Shown here: positions 11,601-23,600 of the stretch, piece by piece
Numbering within the stretch: the first letter of the stretch is position 1
Layout: every line of letters begins with the position of its first letter
NCBI GenBank assembly: GCA_007922195.1
Contig: ML681998.1
Span: 12,023,893 to 12,087,892 of the forward strand
DNA: 64,000 nt
Direction: 5' to 3'
Source: Podocnemis expansa
Lineage: Eukaryota > Chordata > Testudines > Podocnemididae
The notes under the pieces: generated by a model
Database searches by the model: none
The model's input: only the letters and a program-made list of their open reading frames with translations
Told to the model about the DNA's origin: nothing
Program-made: the position numbers and the translations under genes

Positions 11601-14600
11601 GCAATGGAGTGCTTTATTAACACTGGTGTAAGCAATACAAAGGTGGAAAGGAATGAATATGTCTGTCTCCATAACTTGTCATTGCCCCTTTTTTAGGTAT
11701 TGAATAGATTGTATGTATTCTGCTGCAAGCTTAAAGAAAGCCTAAATTCTGCAGCAGAATGTCTAGCCAGAGAATTAATGCAAATATGGGCCCCTGCATA
11801 GTCTTCTCAAGAAGACAGGGGAACCTTTCTAAACAAGACTCATTTGAAGTTGACAGTTCTGTTATGCTTCATTTGACAAATGCCCATATCAATCCATAAT
11901 GAGGCAGTTAATTTCTTGACTCTTACAGCTACAACAACATGCACAAAGAGTGAAGTTCTATCTAATTTCTTTTGCTAAACAGCACTTTGACCATAACAGA
12001 GAACAGTTAAAGCTTTGGTTTAATTCCAGCATACTCTAGACACACATTTTATATCCTAGACAGTAGTCTACTTATTCCATATCTTAATATAGGAAGCAAC
12101 ATACCTTTTGAAGCAGGTGGTGTAAAGAATCTATTCTGACTGTGAAAAGCTCCCCGTCCTCCACGATTCCCTGAGAACCCACCACGTGAAGAAATCTTCT
12201 GGGACACTTTTGGTGGCCTTTTAGGTGCTGGTATTCCATCTGGAGGAACCACTTCTTTGCTCTCTGCGGCAACAAAATCGTCCACATGCATAGAAGGTGG
12301 TCTGCTTGTATTCTGTTTCCTTTGACGAAAGATATCATGTGGTCTAATACCTTGCCCAAATCCTCCTCGGCCTCTTCCTCTTGGAGGCGGCACAACATGT
12401 GCTCTCTTTGCAGGTTCTATATATTCAGATTTTCCACTATTGTAACAAAAAAATTAACATGATTATTTAATTGCTCTAAGAATTTATTCCTATTGAATTC
12501 CTGCAGCATTCTCTGTACTCTTTAGTAGAGGTTTAAATTCATTATTTAAAAGACTAGAACATATCAGCCAAGATACATCAAAACAATATCGTAGGCATGT
12601 TCTTTGCAGAAGTCTTAGCTCCCTCATATTTCTTAAATGCACACCACCCATATCTCTCTCTACCCAATTACACAGCTTTTAACTGACTGTTCAAAAACCC
12701 AGCTTCTTGCTGGTACACAATATCAATCTCAATTTTATAGTATCTACCAATCCACAGGCAGATATCTCCTGCTAGAATAGACTATATTAACTGTACACTG
12801 ATTTAAGATCAGCAATGCAACTTAGCTTAAAAACAACAGTCCTGTGGCACCAGATAGACTAACAGATTTCTTCCGGTATAAGCTTTTGTGGGCTCCAACC
12901 CACTCTGTCAGATGCATGAAGTGGAAACTACAGATAAGAGGCATATATACACATGCCAGGATGGAGGAGGGCAAGTGTTAGCAAAGTCAGTTCAGAGAGC
13001 AGATGGCGCCCACTCACACCAGTTGATTGAAGGGAGAGAATGTGCAAACAGAACAATCATTTTTTGTAATGTGCAAACCATTCCAACTCAGTCTGATTGT
13101 GCCAAGCTTGCAAATAAGCTCCAACTCTGCAGTTTCACACTGAAGTCTGGTTTTGAAATCTTCTTGCTGAAGTATGGCAACTTTCAAGTTCGCTACCAAG
13201 TGTCCATGGAGATTGAAGTGTTCTACTGGTTTATAGATGTCACCATTTTTGATGTCCAGTTTGTATCCATTCATCCTTTTGCACCAGGACAGCCCAGTCT
13301 AGCCAACGTTCATGGCAGAGGAGCATTGCTGACACATGATGGCATATTAATCATTAGTGGATGTGCAGATGAATGAGCTCCTGATGGTGTGGCTGGTGTG
13401 ATTGGGACCTGTGATGGTATCACTGGAGTCAATGTGTGGGCAGAGTTGGCAATGCGGTTTGTTGCAGGGATAAATTACTGGATTAGCGTTCTTGTTGCAT
13501 GGTGTTCAGTTGCTGGAGAGTATTTGCTTCAGGCTGGGCAGGCTGTCTGTAAGCAAGGATAGGCCTGCCTCCCAAGGCTTCAGAGTGTGTGGGATCATCT
13601 TCTAGAATAAGTTGTAAATCTTTGATGATGTGTTGGAGAGATTTTAGCTGGAGACTGTAGGTGATGGCCAACAGTATTCTATTGTTTTCTTTGCCAGGTC
13701 TGTCCTGTAGTAGGCAGCTCCTGGGTACCCGTCTAGCTCTGTCAATTTGTTTTTTCAGTTCCCCAGGTGGGTACTGCAGTGTTAGGAATGCCTGATACAG
13801 ATCTTGTAGGTGTTTGTCTCGCCTGAGGGATCAGAGCAGATCGGATTGTATCTTAAGGCCTGGCTGTAGACAACAGATTGTGTAATGTGTCCCAAGTGGA
13901 AGCTGGAGGCATATAGGTTTGCACTGAGGTCACTTGGTTTTTGGTACAGGGTGATGTTAATGTGTCCATCCCTTACATGTACGGTAATGTTCAAGATGCA
14001 GGTTTCTTGTGTGGACTGGTCAAGTCTGAGGCTGATGATGGGGTGGAAACTGTCAGAGTCCCAGTGGAATTCTTCCAGGGAGTCTTTCTGATGGGTCTAG
14101 ATCAGGGGTGGCCAAACTTACGGAGCTCAAGAGCCGCACAAGTCGATTATTAAACCTTCAAGAGCCGCACTGAGGCATATAACCACATATTTTTACCTAC
14201 TCCAAAATTACTAAACTTAAAATTCATAGCGTACATTAATTCTATCATAACAATAGGGCAAATATTGATCCTACTAATGTCAGATTCTAATAATTATTTA
14301 AGGTTACCATGAAACTAGGCCTATACAGTAAAAACTTAGCTGTCGCTAGATGTAGAACACTACAGGCTTGTGGCAAGTTTCTTTTAAAATCTGGCCAGTA
14401 ACTTGTCAATGCAGTAGGTTAAAGCTCTCTCAGATGCTGATCTCTAAGCATTGCACAATGTTTTGAATTTCATTGTGGCATATGATGCTTCACAGCAGTA
14501 AGTTGTGCCGAAAATTGAAAGTAATCTACGTTCAGTTTTAAACTTTTCTCCTTTGTATTTTCATTTCTTAGTATTCCACATCATGTTTAGGACTTGTGAA

Positions 14601-17600
14601 ACATGATTTTATTTTAACAAACAAGTACACTGCAATAGGGCCAATGAGAAAATATAAACATGTTATGGCTTCTCTGACCATGTCACGCTTCCTTCCCACA
14701 CCACTGCTGCCACTTCCCTGCCATCTCTTACCACGCTGATGCTTCTCTACTCTCCCCAACCATGCCACACTTCTGCCCCCTACCCCACCCCAGCCCCGAC
14801 CATGCTGCCGCTTCCCTGCCAACATTTCTGCCAGTAAAGTTGCTCACTAAAATACTCATGGATGGTGAAAACAGAAGGTCTGAGGACTCAATCAGAAACA
14901 ATTAATTTTAAAATGAAAGTAATAGTAAGGGAAAACACTGCTCTCATCTTAATCCTGTGAAGAGATGCACACAGGGACACCTTTTCAGCTGTTCAGAATC
15001 ACAACAGATCAATAAGAATTTATGGGGACATAAAGTGCAAGATCAGAGCCTGTTTCAGTAAGTGTGTTGGAGTCTATGCACAGAAGATATTATGGAAAAA
15101 ATCCTGTTGAGTTTATTCAGTTTGGGGTCAGGCCTGTATAAATTCTAAATATCATTATCTGGCTTTTATAATACAAAGTAAAATCTTTATAGGTGAGAGA
15201 TTTTTTTTTTCCAGAAAGTTTACAACACAATTTTCCATCCTCTCTTGTCTAATAGGCTCAGATACCCATAGAGTCATTCATGAAGACTGCACTGAAATAT
15301 AAATAAATTTTGACTACTGGTATACAACAAAGAAAAATTAATACATGTTGAATGCTATTTAATCAGTGGAACTATAGTGCTGCTATTGAACTTTGCAGTG
15401 AATGTAAATTATCTTGGTAATTGACTCAGTTATATTAATTAAAATTTTCTTATAAAATAAATGTACTAGCAGTTCCTTCTGCAAACAGATGACATACTGA
15501 TGTCTCAGGCACATTTGTTCAATGGACTTAAGGAATTTTTTTTCTAAAAGCCAGTTTTCTGTAGTGGTGGTCTATCCTAAGTCTAAATCATTTTGCACGC
15601 TGAAAATGAACCATGATCCATAACAAGTACTTGTAACATTCTTTAAATTAATAGAGGTTTTTTTAATAACCTTTTGACAGTAGTCAGTGGTTTTGGATGC
15701 CACACTTGTGTCAATTTTCAGTCATTTCTGATTATTCTTATTTAATTCTCAAAACAGAAATACAAGAGACATAATTTTGCATTATCTTACAATATCTGGA
15801 AATGCCAAGAGATTTTTAAAAAAAGAGAAAAGCAATTGTAAATTAATTTAAGTTTATATTGCTAGATTATCATCACTTATCTGTAGTTCATTGTAGACTT
15901 GCTCTTGATCAATTTATGTTGCCAGTTTTAAAAATATTTACCCAGAAAACAGTATCAAAAAAGAATTTAAAAAATCATGCACTCAGGTGGTCAGACTTTT
16001 TTTGCTGGTGCTACTTTCATTTTGCCTCTGTGTGCATTCAGTTTGTACAATGAATGAATCCTGTGATGTTGTAATTAAAGACTGTATCATAATGCATACA
16101 GACAAGGAGGGTAGAATTAATATTGTGTGGGTAAACTGTAGAATCTGACATGTGTTTGCACCTAACTGAGGAGGCTGCCTTTCCCTGCTGGCTCTCACAA
16201 TGCTGCCCCCTCCCCTCTCCTTCCCTCCCGGCTCTTACCACGCTGCTTTTTCCCTGCAAGTTCTCACAATGCTGCTCCTCCCGTCCCCGCTCTTGTTGCT
16301 TTTCCCTGCTGGCTCTCAAAATGCTGCCCCTCCCCCGGCTCGGACCCCTCTGCCTTCTTCTGCCAACTATCACAATGCTGCTTCTCCCCTGCTGGCCCTC
16401 ACCCTGCTGCCACCTCTCTGCTGTCCCTGAGATCTCTGCCATGCCGCCCTTCCCTGCCATGCTGTCCCAGGTGCCACATTTTTTCTTTAAAGAGCTGCAG
16501 TTTGGCCACGTCCGGTCTAGATGATGACAATGTCATCAATGTGGACTGGTCTATGTCGACTCTCTCCTCAGACCTTACACCATCAGCTCTCCTAGCTACC
16601 ACCATGACACAAATGACTTTCTGAAAAAACCACAATCCAGAGGTGGTCTCCCACAAAACACCATCCAAGCCACTATGGATATAGAAGCCCTCTACGCCAA
16701 CATTCTTCACTAAGATGGACTATGAACCATCAGCAACAGTTTCCCTGATGATGATATGGTGTACCTGGTAACTGAACTTTATCCTGACCCACAACTATTT
16801 CGGATTTGAGAATGATTTATACCTTCGAGTCAGTGGCACAGCTATCGGTAGCTGCATGGCCCCAAAGTATGCCAACATCTTTATGGCCAACGTAGAACAT
16901 CACTTCCTTGAATCTTGCCCACAACTGCCTCTCCTTCACCTATGTTACACTGATGACATTTCATTGAAAACCAACTGACTACATTGCGCCACTGGTCATC
17001 ACCCACAGTCTCCAGCTAAAATCTCTCCAACACATCAAAGATCTACAACTTATCCACAAAGATGATCGCACACTCTCACAAGCCTTCAGAGGCAGGCCTA
17101 TCCTTGTTTACAGACAGCCACCCAGCCTGAAGCAAATACTCACCAGCAACCGAGCACCATACAACAAGAACACTAATCCAGGAACCTATCCCTGAAACAA
17201 GTGCCATTGCCAACTCTGCTCGCACAACAACTCCAGTGATACTATCACAGGCCCCAACTATATCAGTCACACCATCAGGGGCTCATTCACCTGCACATCC
17301 ACTAATGTGCCAGCTATGCCCCTCTGCCATGTACACCAGCCAAATTGGACTGTACTTGCACAAAAGGATAAATGGACATGAATCAGACATCAAAAATGGC
17401 AACATCCATAAACCAGTAGGTGAGCACTTCAGTTGTCCCGGACACTCAGTAGTGGACTTGAAAGTTGCCATACTTCAACAAATAAACTTTAAAAACAGAG
17501 TTCAGCATGAAACCACAGAGCTGGAGCTCATTTACAAGCTTGACACAATCAGACTGGGTCTGAATAGGGACTTGGAAAGGTTAGCACTGGGCGTCAGCAA

Positions 17601-20600
17601 CCCCCGGCGCCCATACCAAAAATGGCATGGGGCCAAGTCTGAGCAACACGCGGCACCACTCAAGCTTCCCTGCTGGCCCCACTCCCCCAGTGCTGTGCAG
17701 CTGGGTGGAATAAGCCACATGCCGTGGCTCCAGGCCCCCGCTAGCCGCAATCCCTGCTGGGGAGTGTGGCCAGAAGACGCAGCACATGGCTCCCAGCCCG
17801 CTGCTGGCCCTGTCCCCTGCTGGGCAGGGCTGGAGGGGAGCAGGGCAGGTCGGCGCTCCTCTACTTCCAGCTCTGAACACAAAGCCAGAAGCTGCCCACC
17901 TGTGAGGACGAGAGGCAGCTCCAGCCGGGAGCTGGAGGCCACAGAGATAGAGGAGGCTCAGGCTGGAACCTGGAAGCCACCTGCTGGTGAGGGCGGGAGT
18001 TGGCCCCACCCCCTTTTGCCCCCCACCGGCACCCACTGAGGGTGCGGTGGGCAGGGCTGGCAACTGCCAACCCCTGGGTTAGCACATTACAAAGCATGAT
18101 TGTTCTGTTTGCACATTCTCTCCCTTTGATGAACTGGTGTGAATGGGCCCCATTTGCTCTCTGAACTGCCTTTGCTAATATTTGCCTTCCGCCATACTGG
18201 CATCTTCTCATCTGGAGTTTCCGCTTCAAGCATCTGACAAAGTGGGTTGGAGCCCACAAAGGCTTATGCCCAAAGAAATCTGTTAGTCTATAAGGTGCCA
18301 TAGGACTCTCATTGTTTTTGCTATACACAGACTAACCCTGCTACCCCTCTGGAAGCATCTTACCTTGATGTTATAAAGGTCTCATGCTTGTGTTTGCCAA
18401 GTTTGAACCCTTTTGTGGTTTTCGTCCTACCCGGAGAAGAAGGTTCTGATAAAAATGATCTCTCCAGTTCTGCTTGCAAGTCAAAGTCACTACAGCCTTT
18501 CTCTGACAATTCAATTAAGTCTACTTTTACCTGCAACAAGAGAATACAGTTACAGCACAATAGCCACACCTAACAACACTGGGTAACACTTCAGTGTTTT
18601 TGAAACAGAAAAAACAAGGAGCTGCAGCAGGATGGAAATAGTTCATCTGGGGTTCGATCTTGCTCTGGAATCACTGAGAGGATTACAAAGCCCCAGTCAG
18701 CCCCTTTAGCCCAAAAGTCACAGGGCCAGAGAGAAAAGACACAGCACCAGAAAGCAGGAGATACAACAGCAGCAGCACCTACATAGCTCCAGACCTCAGC
18801 AATGTCAGGGCCTACAGTTCAAATTTTGAATTTGACAGTCTGCTGTGTGATTTGATCACAGCTCCAGCAGGGCCCACATACTGCCTGGACAGCAGTCTCA
18901 CAAATTCAGTAGCAATACTTCTGTGCGGGAGAGAGGCACAGGATGAGACAGTCTGCCGAGGAAAAAGTTTATTTACGTAATTATTTGTGTGTGTTAACAA
19001 GAAGAAAGGAAGCTAAGAAAAAATGAATGAGAATAATATTGGAGATGGGATATATTTGAGAGTTTTCTCTAAATATGGAAATCTGAGTAAGAATCTGTTA
19101 TTCTTTCCATTATGATCGCCTTACTTCAAAAGGCAGTTATACCCAGGAATAAGTTCTGACATGATACCCTCACAGCACTGATTTTTTTCACATCCATATT
19201 TGAAGACCATGTGCAGCAAGACAAGTGAAATTTTTATAAATAATCTAGCCTGTAACTATGAATGTTTTTCTTTAATTTCTTTAGATCACAAATTCTTTGG
19301 GGAAAAGGACTGGTTTATTTGTTATGCCACACAACTTCTAGCACAGTCCTAGTCATGATTTCTAAATACTACTGAAATAGGAATAAATGAAAAAGGGAAG
19401 AAGAAGAAGAAGGTCATTTTCTCTAGCTCTCTTATATACCTATACACCAGAAAGCTTTCCAAGAAGTGATACAGTAAGAGGTTATTGTGTATGCACATTA
19501 ACTACTCTGGAAGGAAAGACTATCATCATTAACATTCCAAGGACTTTCGTGAGTTTCCATCTGCTTCTGCATACATTAAATGTGTGCAATATTAATCTTT
19601 ACAATGGTACCCGCAAGTGTCAGATTGCAGGGCAGGGGCAGGAGCAGGAGGAATGAACCGCACCCACTGATGGCTTTTGCCCACTGGCAGCCCTCCTTTT
19701 TTAGTTTTCTGTTCTTAAAAGGCACTACCACTGACCAGCGGGCAAGCCAACTTCTTCCTGCTCTACACCCAGCTACTTCAAAAATCCCACCCTCTTTCCC
19801 CCTTCTTTGTGGAGACTTATTAACCATATATTGACAGAGCAATAAGGAAAACTAATATATTTTTTAAACAAATTCTACTCTCAGCTTAACAAGGAATTCA
19901 TTTATGACTACTTTTTCTCAATTTTCATTAGGCCTTTTACCATATCCAGGTCAGTGTCAATTTCTTCAGCCTGGAATGGTGAGAACCACATAGATTTTAG
20001 CTGGTCATCCATCACATCTGCCAATACATATGTAGTCCTGTAACAAAGAACACCAAAGGTATAGTTGATTAAAGACTAGTGTCTACTCCAAGTGTACTTG
20101 CTGTTTTACAGGGGTATAATGCGACTCCTGGAGTCACTGCTCATGCAGAAGTCTCTCTCAAGGATTTCAGTTACAGCCAAAGAAACTTAAGTTTGGCTGT
20201 GGAATACCAATCAAGAAAGTGTAATTTATAAAACATAAGCTTCATCAAGAGTAGCAAATGTTCTGTAAACAAGAGTACGGTAATTTGAAAACTAAACTGG
20301 AAATCATTTCAGTAGTAACTAAATCATTCTATAGTGTAATATTTAAATCGCACCTCATCTAAGAGCAAGAAGAACACGTTTCTTAACTGAATTGGCATAA
20401 AAAACCTTTGTAGGAGCTACTTAGGGAGAAAATCCTTATCCACTGCATTAATTCAAAATTCCATTTAAAAGGAATTATCAAACACAGCTTGTTCCACGAC
20501 AATCACGATATTCTAATAATAACAGTAAGCTGACAGACTAATGAAGCACAAATCTTGGAAAATAAAGCCATGTTTTAAATCTTGAGCAGGGTGTACTAAT

Positions 20601-23600
20601 CTGTGAATCGTTGCATGTTCACAAGTAAACCACACAGTATCCAACATATATACTATGTTACCTATTATTAAACAGATTCTGGAGAGAGTCTGGTGCAGAA
20701 AGAACTGGTTCTACATCTTGGTCACTCAGAAGACAGGGATCACCTGCTGACTCCAGCATCTGCCGAAGTCCAACTACATTATCCAATAAGGATTCAAGGC
20801 TGTCGTCTTCTTTAGAACGTTCCTGTATAAGAGAGATCACAATCAGACATTTTTTCCACAGAGGAGAATTTAGAACAGTCAATATTAAGTGTTTACCTCA
20901 TAGAAAAGAAAACGATTCACAGACTATTTTCTGCATACTACATAGCACCAGGCGCGGCCAAACTGTGGCTCATGAGCCACATGCGGCTCTTGAAAGAAGA
21001 AGTACAGCTTGCAGAAGAGCACAGTGGGGAGAAGCAGCAGCTGGGTCAGGGAGGATGGGGAGAAGCAGTGGCATTTTTACTGTAGGCCTATTTTCATGGT
21101 AACTTTAAATAATTATTAGAATCTGACAGTAATAGCATCAATATTTACCTTCTTTTTATGATAAAATTAAAGTGTGCAACGAATTTAACGTCATAATTTT
21201 GGAGTATGTAAAAACATATGGCTATATGCCTCAGTGAGGCTCACAAAGGTTTAATAATCAACTTATGTGGCTCTTGAGTTCCCTAAATTTGGCCACCCCT
21301 GCATACCATCAATCCATCCATACACCCTAAAATAAACAGATCCACCAAAGCAGACAGAACAGCAGAGGGCACCACAGTACCAATAAATAAATAAATAAAT
21401 AAATAAATTAGTTGCCACTCCTCACTTTTATCTATTAACTGGTTTGCAGCAGTATTAGAAAGCGAGGTGGGTAATACCCTGTATTGGACCATCTTCTGTT
21501 GCTAAAAGGGAGAAACTTTTAAGCTACACAGAGTTTTTCTTCTGCAGTGGCTAGGCAGCTACTTAATAAACTAATCCCAGCACACCAATCATCTCACTAC
21601 CACCTTATGCTCCCTGTCTGTTATATTCACCTGCTATCTCTTATCATATACAAGCTCTCAAGGGCATGAATTACTGTCTCATATGTGAAAACAGTGTCCT
21701 AGCACAAGTGCTCCCAAACCCTCCTTGGCATTAACAAGTACAATAATAATAAAGCCACCATACAATTCTGAACAACCATTCATAAAACCATTCTCATTTA
21801 TTTCATTAGCTATTGCAATATCAACATGCATCCTCTTTACTAATAAGTAGACATGCATCAAGATCTAGATCTAACAGATATTTGTAAGTAAGTCCAGCTA
21901 AGGACACAACATGAACTTGAATAAAAACTGCTTTTACCGTAACATGTTTCTCCAGTTCAAGGAGCAAATTTTCTGGAGTTTCTTCTTTGTTCTGTAATAA
22001 AAGTTTTAACTCTGCAGCAGTAAGACCCAGTGTTCTAGCAGGGTGGGAACCATCTACTTCCATAAGACTTCCATCATCTCCACAACATCCCTGAAAAAAC
22101 AGGACATGTCAATGCAAATTTTCTTTTAAAAAATAGGAAACTAGATCTTGTGAGATCATTACAGGAGCTATAGCACCCAAACTTCAAAACAAAAAACAAT
22201 AATGAAAATTTATTGGATTTCTACAAGAAATCGTTTTTGGTGCATACCTGGCGAAATCATTATGTCCACAGCAGATGTGTGCAAACAAAAATAAGAGTTA
22301 ATTCTTCAACTCAATAAATAGAGAAACAAAATACCAAAATCTAGGAGAAGTTTTTTTATAAATCTATTTTAATTATTTAGAATAAAAATACTACACAAAA
22401 TATATCATGTAATAAAGTATACTCAAAGGCAAGATCCTCCCAGCTAGAGGTTCCTTCTTTCATGTAATGCTGAAAATGGGTTTGTAATCAGAGCACTGTT
22501 TCTATCTACATGTTAATTTCAGATTTTCTTTTTTATTAAACACACAAAATTCAGAAACAGCCATTCTCTGTCATTACAAGATTCAGATCCAAAACACAAT
22601 CACACTGACCATCTCAGAAACCACAGTGAAGGTATATCACAGATTTAATTTGCAACCGAGTCTTGTATACTTTTAGGCTCCTAACTTTACAAATTTCATT
22701 TAAGAAACAAAACACTCCAGTGATAGCAAAATCCACTTATGGTAGAGGAAAAGTTATCAACACACATGACAGCTACTGACTCATATCAGTTACATTCCCC
22801 AATCTGAAAGCCCCACTCAACTTATTTTGAAACTGCTATGACAGGTCGTGATAAGATTTGCACCTGATTTTTGTTTTCTAATCAGGAAATCAACATAAAA
22901 ATAAAAGAAAATTATTTCTAAATGTCAGTAAAATTTTGAAAGATTTAAGCAAACTACTTATATATTACAATAGGGAAAGAAATTTAGAATAGGCCCTAGC
23001 AAGCATTCCAAACTACACAGCCATGTGCTCTCCGAGCTCGTAGCTTTTACTTTCCTACCACCTTTGTTATCTGTAACAAAAGCAATGCTTCTAGAACACT
23101 TGAAAAGTGTTCAACATATAATCACTTACCAGGGTGTCGGAGTTTAGAATCTGTCTCATGAAATCCAAAAAAGAAGAAGCCAGTTCACCCGTATCCTTAC
23201 TAAAACTACTTACTACTCGCTTCAATACAGTATACAGAGCATGATTGTGTTTTCTTAGAGAGCTGTTTCCACAATAAAAAGAAAGGGGAAATTACTTAGT
23301 CTTTACAACACATCTTTCAACTGCTGCATTCTATTTCACTGTTTAAAAAAAAAAAAAAAAAAAAAAGTTGTATATAACAGGGGAGTCAAACTCATTCAAT
23401 GTGGGGGGACCGGGCCACATTGGAAGGCAGTACACCTGTCATGCACCATGTGGCCAGACGGATTCCCCAACCCATTTCCTCTCCATGTTCAGAGTGGTGT
23501 GGGCTCCCCTTTCCCCTCCCCAACCCTGCAGGCTCTTTGACACCTACCCTTTCCTCTGCCCTGCGGGCTCCCCTTCCTCACGCTGGCCCTCAGTCCCTTC

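Larger units (their letters stand above)
12832..16541 (-). mobile_element. Partial Penelope-like element, antisense copy (interrupted)
   Basis: On the minus strand the copy begins at about 16541 with an HIDDIVI stretch, the reverse transcriptase catalytic box. It resumes at 14102 after a hAT insertion (TLYQKPSDLSANLY near 13940) and reaches the GIY-YIG endonuclease tail (NGYKLDIKNGDIYKPVEHF and LKVAILQQEDFKTRL, 13274-13090). It ends in the CTGTGGCACC tail near 12840. RT plus GIY-YIG endonuclease is the hallmark of Penelope elements. The reading frame is broken, so the copy is inactive. It meets a plus-strand copy at about 16541. Confidence 0.85.

Noticed and set aside
16038..16524. Overlapping frames of 124-140 codons on both strands
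   Set aside because: Produced by a C-rich minisatellite within a hAT element.
17236..18039. 267-codon plus-strand frame
   Set aside because: A chimera: it starts in the Penelope GIY-YIG region and runs through the hAT insertion boundary at 17587 into MITE sequence. Not a gene.
18645..18680. GGTTCGATCTTGC, resembling a tRNA/SINE B box
   Set aside because: No A box or cloverleaf can be placed upstream at the right distance.
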